Shown here: one piece after another, positions 41,184 to 49,639 of the stretch
Layout: each line of letters starts with the position of its first letter
Position numbering within the stretch: the stretch's first letter is position 1
Origin: Candidatus Bathyarchaeota archaeon
GTDB taxonomy: Archaea > Thermoproteota > CALKCG01 > B24
Length of the DNA: 49,639 nt
Direction: 5' to 3'
Assembly: GCA_018396755.1 (NCBI GenBank)
Contig: JAGTQM010000011.1
Coordinates: 1 to 49,639 of the forward strand
Made by a program: the position numbers and the translations under genes
The notes under the pieces: generated by a model
Told to the model about the DNA's origin: nothing
Seen by the model: only the letters and a program-made list of their open reading frames with translations
The model's database searches: none

Positions 41184-42374
41184 TTATGATGCGAGTTCAT
41201 CTAACGCTTTAAGAGCGTCCATTATCGCTTTTTTCTCGACGACGCCAGAAGCCGCTACAGTATGCCCATCGGCAAATCCCCTGAATTTCGAACAGGCTTC
41301 CGGAAGTATTCTAGATAGTGGAGGTTTTTCGCCAGCTGCTATTCTATCGGCTAATGGTTTCGGAGCTCTCGTAGAGATTTTCACATACGTCTTCTCCAGT
41401 CTACCGTATCCCGGTATATCTGGTGGAACATCCATGTAGCCGACGATGTACTTATCCTTATCTATGAAACCTTGATACTGAAGGTAGCTGCAGAAACTTC
41501 CTATGACTTTAGTTCCCATGCCTCTATACACGCCTCTATCTGAAAACCACTGTATAGCCTTCATTTTAGCTAATTTTTCTCTTCTGAGAATGCTTAGTAG
41601 TGTAGCGTTAGCCTTCTTCCTCTCTTCTTCGAGTTTAGAAGCCTCCTCATAGTCTTTGTCTTCAAAACCATCCATACATGCTTTCAATGCCCTTAGAGGT
41701 CCTCCTCTATAGTATCCTACAGAGGCTAAAACGGATAGTATTGTCGAGTATCGCTTGTATGAAAGTGGCTTACCGAGGCTCATAATCTTAAAATCCTCCT
41801 TCTCCATTTGGATAAACCCGCCGGTCAATGCATCCCTTAAGGCTAGCTGGTTTAAACCTGTTATTGGACCTGGAATTTCAGCAGCCCCTATTAAAGCTAA
41901 AGCTGAAAGATCTAAGTTACTAGCATCTAACGTCTTAGCGAATAGGTACGAGACAGTTGAAGCTGAAGCGTCTCTCTCACCGGATAAACCATAGAGCTCA
42001 GGGTTTACATTTAAAACGTCGCTACGTGAAGACTGTAAAGTATCGTGGTGGTCAAGTATTATCGTCAAACTCCCCTTAGGCATCTCCCCCTCAATTAGTT
42101 TAACGTGAGCTGAACCGATGTCTGTAAATAAGTATAGTCCCCCACCACGCATGCAAATACCTTTTAAAACTTCAGGATAGAGCTTATCGAGACAGATCGT
42201 TTTAAAGCTTAATCCAGCTCTACTTAATGCCTTAGCCGTTATCGCGGCGGAGCATACCCCATCAGCCTCATCATGATGAATTATAAATGCCTCATTAAAA
42301 CCAGCTTTTCTCACCTTCTCGACAACATCCTTCAATAGTTTAAGGAAACTATCCACTATTAAATTCCCACCCAA
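41184..42374 (-). CDS. DHH-family phosphoesterase (RecJ-like)
   Basis: About 396 residues of the DHH/DHHA1 superfamily. Acidic metal sites are HHDEADG (about 33-39), TDIGSAH (about 79-85) and LDHHDT (about 106-111). The second half has DHHA1-like features near FADGHTVAASGVVEKK. Archaeal members include RecJ-like nucleases and GINS-associated GAN, as well as oligoribonucleases. No replication gene is near, so the substrate (DNA, RNA or small nucleotide) is open. Confidence 0.85.
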   Translation of the reverse strand: MGGNLIVDSFLKLLKDVVEKVRKAGFNEAFIIHHDEADGVCSAAITAKALSRAGLSFKTICLDKLYPEVLKGICMRGGGLYLFTDIGSAHVKLIEGEMPKGSLTIILDHHDTLQSSRSDVLNVNPELYGLSGERDASASTVSYLFAKTLDASNLDLSALALIGAAEIPGPITGLNQLALRDALTGGFIQMEKEDFKIMSLGKPLSYKRYSTILSVLASVGYYRGGPLRALKACMDGFEDKDYEEASKLEEERKKANATLLSILRREKLAKMKAIQWFSDRGVYRGMGTKVIGSFCSYLQYQGFIDKDKYIVGYMDVPPDIPGYGRLEKTYVKISTRAPKPLADRIAAGEKPPLSRILPEACSKFRGFADGHTVAASGVVEKKAIMDALKALDELAS

Positions 42375-42561
42375 AATAAAATTGACAATATGATAAGAAA
42401 AATATTGCCTTCAATCGCTGAGGTTCCTCCTCGAATAATCCGGGAAAACCCATTTTCGGAAAACACGATTGAAAGTAAAATGGTAAAGGGGGAATAGAAC
42501 CGTAAAGTATCATAATTTCACTTTAAATATCTCGGTGAGATTATCTATTAGAGGTGTTGCA

Positions 42562-44106
42562 ATGCTTCTCAAGGTTAGGCGGCTATATATTGAAGCTGGT
42601 GGTAAGCCTATAGTCCTCCTAAATAAGGAGGATGCCGATGATATAGGTGTTAGAGCACTTGGACGTGTTAAAATTGTAACCACCGAGGGACGTGAGCTTA
42701 CATCCGTAGTAAACGTAACCTATAGAGCAGTTGAAAGAGGTATCATAGGCGTATATGATGAAGTAGCCTCTAAGCTTAAGCTTGAAGACGGCTCTTTGGT
42801 GGATGTTAGACTTTCCGAACCACCTAGAAGCATATACTTTGTAAGAGAGAAGCTTAAGGGTAAGAAGCTGACATATCCTGAAATCTACGAGATAGTTAGA
42901 GATGTTGTAGACGGACGTTTAACAGAAGTTGAAATATCCGCATTCGTAACCGCTTTACAAACCTTCGGTTTAGATTTAGACGAAGCTACAAGCTTAAGTA
43001 AAGCTATGGTTGAAGTCGGCGAAACCCTAGACTTAGGCGACGTTTTCGTAGTGGATAAACATAGCATAGGCGGAGTCCCGGGAGATAAGACAAGCTTGTT
43101 AGCCGTTCCAACGATAGCTGCCTCGGGACTTACAATACCTAAGACCAGTTCGAGAGCAATAACGAGTGCCGCGGGTACGGCTGATAGAGCTGAGGTATTT
43201 ATGCCTGTCAACTTAGACTTGGAGGAGATAAAGTCTGTTGTTAAGAAAACCGGGGGTTGTCTTGTCTGGGGTGGAGCTTTACACCTCTCTCCTGCAGATG
43301 ACATATTCGTACAAGTAGAGTATCCTCTAGCCATAGACCCTTTGCTACTACCCAGTATTATGAGTAAGAAGAAAGCCGTTAACGCTAAAATTCTCGTGAT
43401 AGATATTCCAACCGGCAGGGGTACGAAGGTTAAAACTATAGGTGAAGCTAATGCTCTAGCTAAAGACTTTATAGAGCTTGGTCGTAGATTAGGCATACAG
43501 ACCAGTTGCGCTATAACTTATGGTGAGCAGCCAATTGGTTATGCTGTTGGACCGGCTTTAGAGGCTAAGGAGGCTTTGGAAACTTTAATGGGCTCTAACA
43601 AGGCTTTAGACCTTCTAAATAAAGCCGCAAACGTAGCTGGAGCGCTATTCCAAATGGCTGGTATAGGCGACTTTAATACTGCGCTTCAGCTGATAAGGTC
43701 TAGCAAATCTGAGAAAAAGCTTAGGGATATTATTGCAGCTCAAGGTGGGAACCCGGATATCAAACCAGAGGATATACCCATTGGAGATAGAACATACGAT
43801 GTTAAAGCTGAAAGTGACGGTATGGCTTTGTGGATAGATAACGGTAGACTTATCGAAGTCGCTAGAGCTGCAGGTGCACCTAAAGACAAAGGCGCTGGAA
43901 TACTTCTCAATAAGAAGATTGGTGATCGCGTTGAAAGAGGCGACATTCTCTTCACAATCTACGCAGAGTCTTCTATTAAACTTCAAACGGCTATAGAACT
44001 CATAGAGGAGAGAAGTTTCATAGGCGTCGGTAAAAGTATGGATATGCTCATACAGTTCGTACATGAGGTGCCAGTTTACGGGAGAAGATTTGAACTGGAA
44101 AGATAG
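42562..44106 (+). CDS. deoA: AMP phosphorylase
   Basis: Converts AMP and phosphate to ribose-1,5-bisphosphate and adenine, the entry step of the archaeal AMP pathway that ends at type III RubisCO. MLLKVRRLYIEAGGKPIVLL begins the archaea-specific N-terminal domain. The thymidine-phosphorylase-like core shows KHSIGGVPGDKTSLLAVPTI and KTSSRAITSAAGTADRAEVF, the phosphate and ribose binding regions. ATG 42562 with GAGGTG 6 bases before it gives about 514 residues, close to the family length of about 500; the frame opens earlier at GTG 42535. Ribose-1,5-bisphosphate isomerase and RubisCO are not in the window. Confidence 0.93.
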   Translation: MLLKVRRLYIEAGGKPIVLLNKEDADDIGVRALGRVKIVTTEGRELTSVVNVTYRAVERGIIGVYDEVASKLKLEDGSLVDVRLSEPPRSIYFVREKLKGKKLTYPEIYEIVRDVVDGRLTEVEISAFVTALQTFGLDLDEATSLSKAMVEVGETLDLGDVFVVDKHSIGGVPGDKTSLLAVPTIAASGLTIPKTSSRAITSAAGTADRAEVFMPVNLDLEEIKSVVKKTGGCLVWGGALHLSPADDIFVQVEYPLAIDPLLLPSIMSKKKAVNAKILVIDIPTGRGTKVKTIGEANALAKDFIELGRRLGIQTSCAITYGEQPIGYAVGPALEAKEALETLMGSNKALDLLNKAANVAGALFQMAGIGDFNTALQLIRSSKSEKKLRDIIAAQGGNPDIKPEDIPIGDRTYDVKAESDGMALWIDNGRLIEVARAAGAPKDKGAGILLNKKIGDRVERGDILFTIYAESSIKLQTAIELIEERSFIGVGKSMDMLIQFVHEVPVYGRRFELER

Positions 44107-44165
44107 TCTTCAAAGTCTTCCATATTTTAGGCAATCATAGAATCGGTTAAAAGATAAAAGTCTGG

Positions 44166-45479
44166 ATGATAATAAGTTTGATGGTGGCTCTAGATTTGGC
44201 TAAAGTCTACATGGAAGTCTATGGATGTAGCGCTAATGTGGCTGATGCCGAGGTAATGCTTGGATTACTTAAAAGTAGAGGCTATGAAATAGTTAAGGAC
44301 CCGGAGAAAGCAGACGTAAACATCGTAGCTACTTGCACCGTTAAAACACCTACTGAGCATAGGATGATCCACGTAATATCCAGCCTATCTAAGCTTGAGA
44401 AGCCGCTTATAGTAGCTGGATGCATGCCTTTAACAAGTAGAGAAGCCATAGAGCGTATAAATCCTAAAGCTTCTCTACTAGGCGCTAGAGCTATTACACG
44501 GATAGTTGACGCTGTTGAAACGGCTCTACATGGAGGTAAATTCGTTAAACTCATCGAGGCTGATAGTACTCCACTATGTAAACCCAGAGTTAGGCTTAAA
44601 CAGTTCATAGGAATAATTCCAATAGCTCAAGGCTGCCTCGGGAAATGCAGCTTCTGCCAAGTTAAAATCGCAAGAGGAATTCTTAGAAGCTATCCTCCGG
44701 ATTTAATTATCGAAGAGGTTCTTAGAGCTTTAGAGCACGGCTGTAAGGAGATATGGCTGTCATCTCAAGACAATGGATGCTACGGTATAGACATTGGCTT
44801 GACATTGGCAGACCTACTTGAAAAAATCCTGAAGATAGAGAAAGACTTCAAAATCAGAATCGGCATGATGAACCCAGTACATATACAAGCCTTCATAGAT
44901 AGGATTCTAGACCTATTCTCAGACCATAGGATTTTTAAATTCGCCCACATTCCAGTCCAATCTGGAAGCGACAAAATTTTAAACGATATGCGTAGAGGCT
45001 ACACTGTTGCAGACGCCGAATACGTTATGCGCAAGTTTAGGTCTAAATATCCCGAGCTTTCACTTATAACAGACATCATAGTAGGATATCCAACTGAGTC
45101 TGAAGAAGACTTTGAAGATACACTCAATTTCATAAAGCGCGTAGAGCCAGACCACGTCAACGTTTCAAAATTCGGAGCTAGACCTAAGACAGAAGCCTAC
45201 AAGCTTAAACCTCTACCACCTATGATGATTAAAAAGCGAGTTCAAAAATTGAGTGAATTATACTTCAACATATCCTACAAACGCAACTTAAACTGGTTAA
45301 ACTGGGTCGGCGAGGCAATAGTTGAAGAGCAAGGTTTAAAACCCGGAAGTTGGATAGCTAGAAATCACGCTTATAAACCCATAGTTGTTTTACACAGTGA
45401 AAACGTTCTCGGCGAGATGCTTAAAATCAAAATCGTCAAAGCTTATCGCAACTTTCTACAAGGGGAGATATTGAATTAA
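44166..45479 (+). CDS. tRNA t6A37 methylthiotransferase (MtaB/CDKAL1-type)
   Basis: Radical SAM enzyme that adds a methylthio group to t6A37 of tRNA. The N-terminal UPF0004 domain has Cys in VYGCSAN, VATCTV and VAGCMP, which bind the first 4Fe-4S cluster. The radical SAM triad CLGKCSFC follows near residue 155. A C-terminal TRAM-like domain (GEAIVEEQGLKPGSWIARN) ends the protein. This domain order and the archaeal context fit the e-MtaB subgroup rather than MiaB or RimO. The start may be ATG 44166 or ATG 44181. Confidence 0.92.
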   Translation: MIISLMVALDLAKVYMEVYGCSANVADAEVMLGLLKSRGYEIVKDPEKADVNIVATCTVKTPTEHRMIHVISSLSKLEKPLIVAGCMPLTSREAIERINPKASLLGARAITRIVDAVETALHGGKFVKLIEADSTPLCKPRVRLKQFIGIIPIAQGCLGKCSFCQVKIARGILRSYPPDLIIEEVLRALEHGCKEIWLSSQDNGCYGIDIGLTLADLLEKILKIEKDFKIRIGMMNPVHIQAFIDRILDLFSDHRIFKFAHIPVQSGSDKILNDMRRGYTVADAEYVMRKFRSKYPELSLITDIIVGYPTESEEDFEDTLNFIKRVEPDHVNVSKFGARPKTEAYKLKPLPPMMIKKRVQKLSELYFNISYKRNLNWLNWVGEAIVEEQGLKPGSWIARNHAYKPIVVLHSENVLGEMLKIKIVKAYRNFLQGEILN

Positions 45480-45678
45480 CCCGGTAAACTTTAACGTACT
45501 CCCCAATACATGATGAAAGATATCCATAGAGCATACTGTTAAAGGAATAGGAAGCTTTCAAAGAAAAAGTCATGGAAATCTTATCAAGACTTCAAACAGA
45601 GCCGTAGAAAATATCATGGAAAACCAGAAAACGTTTCAACTCTGTAGAATAAAACCTTCACATAGATTAAAAGCGTGA

Positions 45679-45848
45679 TGGGGCCGGCCGGATTTGAACC
45701 GGCGACCGACGGGTTTCACCAGCGCTCCATAATTTTCATCATCCTCTTTCCGAGTCTTACCTCGGTCGCCATCCGGCATCTGGAGCCCTTAACGAGTCTA
45801 ATCTATATAGATTAGACTTGTCGTCCTACCTGGCTAGACTACGGCCCC
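45679..45848 (-). tRNA. tRNA-Trp (CCA) with two introns
   Basis: The 170-base gene splices to a 74-base tRNA: acceptor GGGGCCG/CGGCCCC with discriminator A, D-stem GTC/GAC, anticodon stem ACGGG/CCCGT, loop CTCCAGA (anticodon CCA), variable CGGTC and T-arm GCCGG-TTCAAAT-CCGGC. Intron 1 (31 bases, 45789-45819) interrupts the anticodon stem between positions 28 and 29 and contains a perfect 24-bp palindrome. Intron 2 (65 bases, 45715-45779) is at the canonical 37/38 site. Exon lengths 29, 9 and 36 sum exactly to 74. The exon/intron ends show bulge-helix-bulge-like pairing for tRNA endonuclease. Confidence 0.93.
45715..45779 (-). other. tRNA-Trp intron 2, possible box C/D guide
   Basis: In several archaea the tRNA-Trp intron is a box C/D RNA that guides 2'-O-methylation of the same tRNA. 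This 65-base intron has a perfect box C (ATGATGA, 45742 to 45736) and an imperfect GATGGCGA near its 5' end, but no clear CTGA box D. Its pairing CCAG/CTGG next to the exon ends fits the bulge-helix-bulge splice site. Confidence 0.45.
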
Positions 45849-45929
45849 ACCAGGATAGATTACGTTCTCCTTGTGCTAATAAGTTTTACTTACGCTGGTT
45901 CTGGTGCATCTTCGAGTGACGAGTGGTAA

Positions 45930-47180
45930 ATGCTTAAGTGGTTGTTTTCATCTTCAAACGTGCTCTCGGTTAAGGCGGTTCAGTTTAGACATTCAGAGCC
46001 TCTAGGCGACCTGCTGGAAACGTTTCGATGCATGGTTAATGAAGCCGTCAGGGTAGCCTTAGAACGGAAAATCACGTCGAGGTTTAGGCTGATTAAGGCC
46101 GTTTACGAAGACTTCAAGAAATACGGTTTGCACACACATTACACTCTAAACGCCTGTGAAGTTGCTTGCGGACTTATAAGAAACAGGAAAAAGGAGGAAA
46201 ACGCCATACGTTAGGAAGGCCTTTCTGAAACTTGACAACCAAACCTTCAAGATTGAAGGTGAGGTTCTTAGAATTTCAGGGAAGCCAAGGCAGTTCATCA
46301 AGATACCTTTAAGGGTCGGCGGTTACCAAAAGCGTTTTTGGATGATGCCACGCTCAAGTTAGGCTCAGTCACCATAACTGAGAGCACAGTTTCGGTGGTT
46401 TTTGAGAAAACCGCCAAGGTGATTGAGCCTAGGGGATACGTAGCGATAGACACGAACGAGAGAGGCCTCGACTTAGCGACGAGCAAAGGGGAGTTGCTAA
46501 AATACGACTTAAGCGAGTTACCAAGGCTTCACCATGTCTACTTTGAGAAGCGTAGGGCGATTCAACGCAAATTCTGGGGCAACAGAAGAAAGTCTCAGAT
46601 GCTTCAGGTCAGATACCGTGAAAGAGAGAGGCATAGGGCAGAGCAGCTGATGCATAGAGTCAGCAAAAGCGTCGTTGAAAAGGCTAAGGAAAGCAGCTTC
46701 GGAATAGTCCTTAAAGACATCAAACACATTAGAAGCTTGGTCAACAGAAAGGTTCTGGCTGTCAACAAGTTCAATGGAAAAATTCAATGGATAAGCGTCT
46801 GCTCGAAAAGGCTTAAGCGTAGGCTAAACTCATGGCCGTTTAGGGAGCTACAGAGCTTCATAGAGTATAAAGCCAGATGGGAAGGGATATCCATCATATA
46901 CGTTAATCCGAGGGGCACTTCTCAGACTTGCCCGATATGTGGCTATGTTGTAAAGCCGAATGGGCAACTGTTCAAATGCCCAAAATGCGGGTGGGTGATG
47001 GATAGACACTTGAATGCCGCCATAAACATGCTTAAACTCAAGATGAATGGGTGGTGGTTCGCCTACAATAGCCCCTCACGTGTAGCTGTGATTAGTCCCT
47101 TAAACAAGGCTATGAGCAGAAGAGGGGAAGGTGCTCTTCACCGCTCAACACTCGAAGACTCACCAGAACCCTTACGCTAA
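45930..47180 (+). pseudogene. TnpB nuclease gene with two frameshifts
   Basis: One TnpB split over three frames. Frame 1 (45930-46214) has the N-terminal helices (FRHSEPLGDLLETFRCMVNE). The next frame reads VRKAFLKLDNQTFKIEGEVL to GGYQKRF. The third (46338-47180) has the RuvC first motif VAIDTNERGLDLATSKG, FGIVLKDIKHI with the Glu region replaced by Asp-Ile-Lys, the zinc ribbon CPIC..CPKC and DRHLNAAINM. The shifts lie near 46185-46200 (A/G-rich run) and in the T5 run at 46334-46338. Adding one T restores RFLDDATLKLGS. It is divergent from tRNA-Trp; no right-end hairpin was found. Confidence 0.75.
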
Positions 47181-47601
47181 GACTTGTTCAAACTGCTCGT
47201 AGTCGACTCTCGAATACTTTTTAGTATGCATTTTAACAGTTCTAGCTTCTATTTTCCCTTAATATACTGGTCTTCTTTCTGAAAGCATCATTTTTAAAAC
47301 GCTGCAGTGGGGCAAGAAGTTCGAAACTGGTAATTAAGCTGCAAAGCTATGGCTGTTTAAACCCATAGTTTTTCTCGTAATTTCAAGTTTTCTAATTCAT
47401 AGGACCTTTACGATGAAGCGATGTGGTTCCACGGTTTGGTAGCTTTAACGTTGAATTTACATAGTTTTCCCGCAGACTTTTGAATAAACCTCCTCTTATT
47501 TCAAGATCTTTCGTCACCTATTTCTGCTTTAAGATAATATTGAGTTTTTATGGTGAAAAACATATATTGCGGAAAGGGACTTCAATTACTAGTGTGGAAA
47601 A
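47181..47601. other. Intergenic stretch with hairpin and promoter of the OPT-like pseudogene
   Basis: About 420 bases with no gene seen. It has the terminator-like inverted repeat at 47343-47372 and an AT-rich promoter-like stretch ACATATATTG near 47559-47568 ahead of ATG 47602. Confidence 0.35.
47343..47373 (+). terminator. Hairpin followed by T-run
   Basis: AAAGCTATGG and CCATAGTTTT form a 10-bp stem (one G-T pair) with a 10-base loop, ending in TTTTT on the plus strand. It could stop transcription reading through from the tnpB pseudogene. Confidence 0.35.
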
Positions 47602-49615
47602 ATGAGCGGTGAATACGCAGGGGAATTAAAAATCACAACACCATTACTGATGTGGGCTATCATCATAACGGCTGTTTTAACGGTTCTTGGAAACATGTTT
47701 ATCTTTTTCCTGCCATGGCCATTCTCATGCAATATGAATGCTGGCACTTTAATAGCAACCCCTGGAATGGAGCTGCTCGGTATGCCGTTTACCGTGTCAC
47801 TGGTGATCGCACTTTGCATGCAGATACCATCTATAAGAAAGTATTTAACGGCAAGTAACATAGTCCTTCTGTATACTGCGGCTTTAGCGGCATCGGCTTT
47901 TGCAAACACGAACTCACCATGGAGGGAAATCTACGCATTAATGACGGCTCGTTTAGGTACAGCGGAATCAATAACGGTATATGTACCTGAGTTTGTATCA
48001 CCTTCAAGAGATGCTGCGGAAGTGCTTATCAGAGGCTCCGGAAGTGTAGCTGCCATACCTTGGGGTCGATTCATCCCAGTTATGGCGTGGTGGTTTTTCA
48101 TGTTTGCCTTCTTCGCAGGCATAAGCGTAAGTTTAGCCGGCATATTTAGGCGTCAGTAGATGGATGTTGAAATGCTACCGTATCCTCATGTCACAGTAGC
48201 ATACAGTACAATCATGGGGGTGAGGGAAGTTAAAAATTCAAAGTGGACTGGGAGAATAGCATTCATCCTAGGCTTTCTAGTCGGGCTTGGCTTAGAGCTC
48301 ATAAGAGCTGGTATTCTATTCTTCCCATGGTTTCCAGACGTATACTCATGGCGTAGCAATACCCGCGGTCCAGGCACCCACTGGATAACCTTTCCAGGCA
48401 CAACTTGGTACTATGGTCTTACTAAACTCTCTCCAGTGTATGCTCTACTGATATTAGCGCCCTTACGCTCGCTGTTTAGCATAGTATTCTGGGGTATAAT
48501 ATATGAAGTTGCGAGCGCCGTTGCAGCTGTCTTGGGATACTACACGGGATACGCGGATATGGGCTTTTGCGGAAAAAGCTGGTGTGGAAGTAACACGCCG
48601 TTTGCAGATCCTCCGCTTGCATTCGGTTCTATTATTGCTGGTGTCATGCTGGGGGCTTTCGTCATGACGATCTTCCACGAGAGAAACCACATAATTATAA
48701 CGCTGAAGATGGCTTTTGGAGTTGTTAAGGATCCAAAAATTGAAGCCGAAGAACCATTATCCTACCGGTCTGCATGGATAATGCTTTTCGCATCATTTAT
48801 ACTTCTAGTTATCCTCTTCGCGTCAACCGGTATGAGTATTTGGGCGTCATTTGTAATAACGCTCACCGGAGTCGTAGTATGGTTCACAACTAGTCAACTA
48901 TAGGCAAGAGTAGGATGTTCAAACGAACCTGGATATAACTTTGGACCGTTTTTCGCGAAGATGCTTCTCTGGCCTCCTACGGCGTACATGTTGCCAGTTC
49001 ACGTCTACAGATACTAGTCTAGCTCAATTCTTCATATACGAGCCTGTTTCACACTGTCCAAGCAGTCCTTGGTGTAGTACTTTTTACGCTGCGATAGGAC
49101 CTTACAAGATGGCTAAAATGATGAATATACATCCTAAGGGCATATTCAAACTAACATTCGCATCTTTGATGGTCGCAATCTTCATAGCCTGTATAATGAT
49201 GGTATTGCTTCCAGGCGTATATGGACAGGGTGTGACAGGTGCCATTTGAGTGGGCAACATCGAATTTAGAATTAACGATATGTGGAATAGGCCATCACCA
49301 AGACCGATTGCGGAGATCTCTCCTTGGATAATAGGCGGCTTCGCATTCATGGTCCTCATGAGTTTTCTACACGCTAGATTCCTATGGATGCCAGACCCGC
49401 TTATGAGCATAATCGCTTGGGACTGGATAGGTGGGCTTCATGGAATATGGATGGCGGCACTTATCTGCAGTATTATAAAGTGGCTTGTCTTAAGAATCGG
49501 AGGAAGCAAACTATACGAGGAGAAAACTATACCCTTTGCTGGCGGATTCATGCTTGGAGCTGCTTTAAACGCGTTAATAGCTGGAATCGGAGCATTCATC
49601 GCATACCCACGTTAA
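47602..49615 (+). pseudogene. Broken paralogue of the OPT-like membrane protein
   Basis: Collinear over its whole length with the intact 675-residue protein at 18848-20875. Segments: 47602-48159 (ends IFRRQ, then TAG), 48160-48903 (MDVEMLPYPH to TTSQL, then TAG), a shift of one frame near 48995-49005, TSTDTSLAQFF to QGVTGAI (TGA at 49247), and the last part to YPR at 49615. Both TAGs align with Trp in the intact copy (RRSW-IDVE and TPIW-GRT), and the TGA lies within a residue of another Trp. Key blocks FPWFPDVYSWRS, FCGKSWC and LRIGGSKLYEE are conserved. With three stops and a frameshift this is a pseudogene unless the stops are read through. Confidence 0.8.
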
Positions 49616-49639
49616 CCCTCAATTTTATTTTTACCTTGA

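Noticed and set aside
45510-45545. Box C-like ATGATGA suggesting a C/D sRNA between the methylthiotransferase gene and tRNA-Trp
   Set aside because: No CTGA box D or flanking stem was found within a suitable distance.
47602-49615. Reassigned UAG or UGA codons (pyrrolysine or Trp) explaining the internal stops
   Set aside because: Ordinary genes here end in TAG (feoB) and TGA (trm56, MBF1), and the pseudogene also has a frameshift, so a changed genetic code is not supported.
1-49639. CRISPR arrays
   Set aside because: No regularly spaced direct repeats of 24-40 bases were seen; the repeats noted are single inverted repeats or IS ends.

Overview
The window reads as a chromosome segment of a thermophilic or moderately thermophilic archaeon, most likely of the Thermoproteota/TACK group; Bathyarchaeia is a guess from gene content, not shown. 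Archaeal markers include the tRNA C56 ribose methyltransferase, MBF1 with an N-terminal zinc ribbon, an AMP phosphorylase, a stand-alone GMP synthase ATP-pyrophosphatase subunit, PaREP1, an NrpR-type regulator, an intron-containing tRNA-Trp, TATA-type promoters and frequent TTG starts behind GGAGG sites.

Layout. 1-18.5 kb is ordinary chromosome: a ribbon-helix-helix antitoxin-like gene cut by the window edge, a PfkB kinase, a D-2-hydroxyacid dehydrogenase, MBF1 with Trm56 and a MobA-like transferase, an endonuclease III-like protein, argS, an alpha/beta hydrolase, NrpR, a lone pyruvate-kinase C-terminal domain, a cytosolic PQQ-type propeller, a G1P-dehydrogenase-like enzyme, a membrane DUF362 protein, a three-gene ABC-2 exporter and a sugar-phosphate-isomerase-like TIM barrel. 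18.8-22.3 kb holds a large OPT-like multi-pass membrane protein and an anchored coiled-coil transglutaminase-like protein whose promoters share a 13-bp sequence.

22.5-30.1 kb is an accessory, decayed island ending at tRNA-Asp(GTC). It holds a tyrosine integrase split by a frameshift in a G7 run, two IS200/IS605 right-end (omega-RNA-like) structures without a co-oriented tnpB, two truncated tnpB genes on the opposite strand, a GC-rich zinc-ribbon gene, a VapBC pair, a PaREP1 gene, a winged-helix regulator and small pseudogenes. The integrase beside the tRNA 3' end suggests integration at tRNA-Asp, but I found no distal att copy.

30.3-45.5 kb is again chromosome: a mutarotase-like protein, an alanine dehydrogenase/ornithine cyclodeaminase homologue, a ceramidase-like protein, an iron-uptake unit (HTH-FeoA fusion, FeoB, convergent DtxR-type repressor, and a TTAGGT/ACCTAA operator at the feo promoter), GMP synthase subunit B, a cupin, a DegT aminotransferase, a HEPN/MNT toxin-antitoxin pair, a DHH phosphoesterase, AMP phosphorylase and a tRNA methylthiotransferase. 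45.7-49.6 kb has tRNA-Trp with two introns, a twice-frameshifted tnpB and a broken second copy of the OPT-like membrane protein.

The most unusual items are the apparent AUC start of MBF1, the two-intron tRNA-Trp, the orphan omega-RNA-like element facing away from a truncated TnpB, the integrase frameshift, and the membrane-protein pseudogene whose stop codons fall at or near tryptophan positions. I saw no CRISPR array, rRNA or defined defence island.
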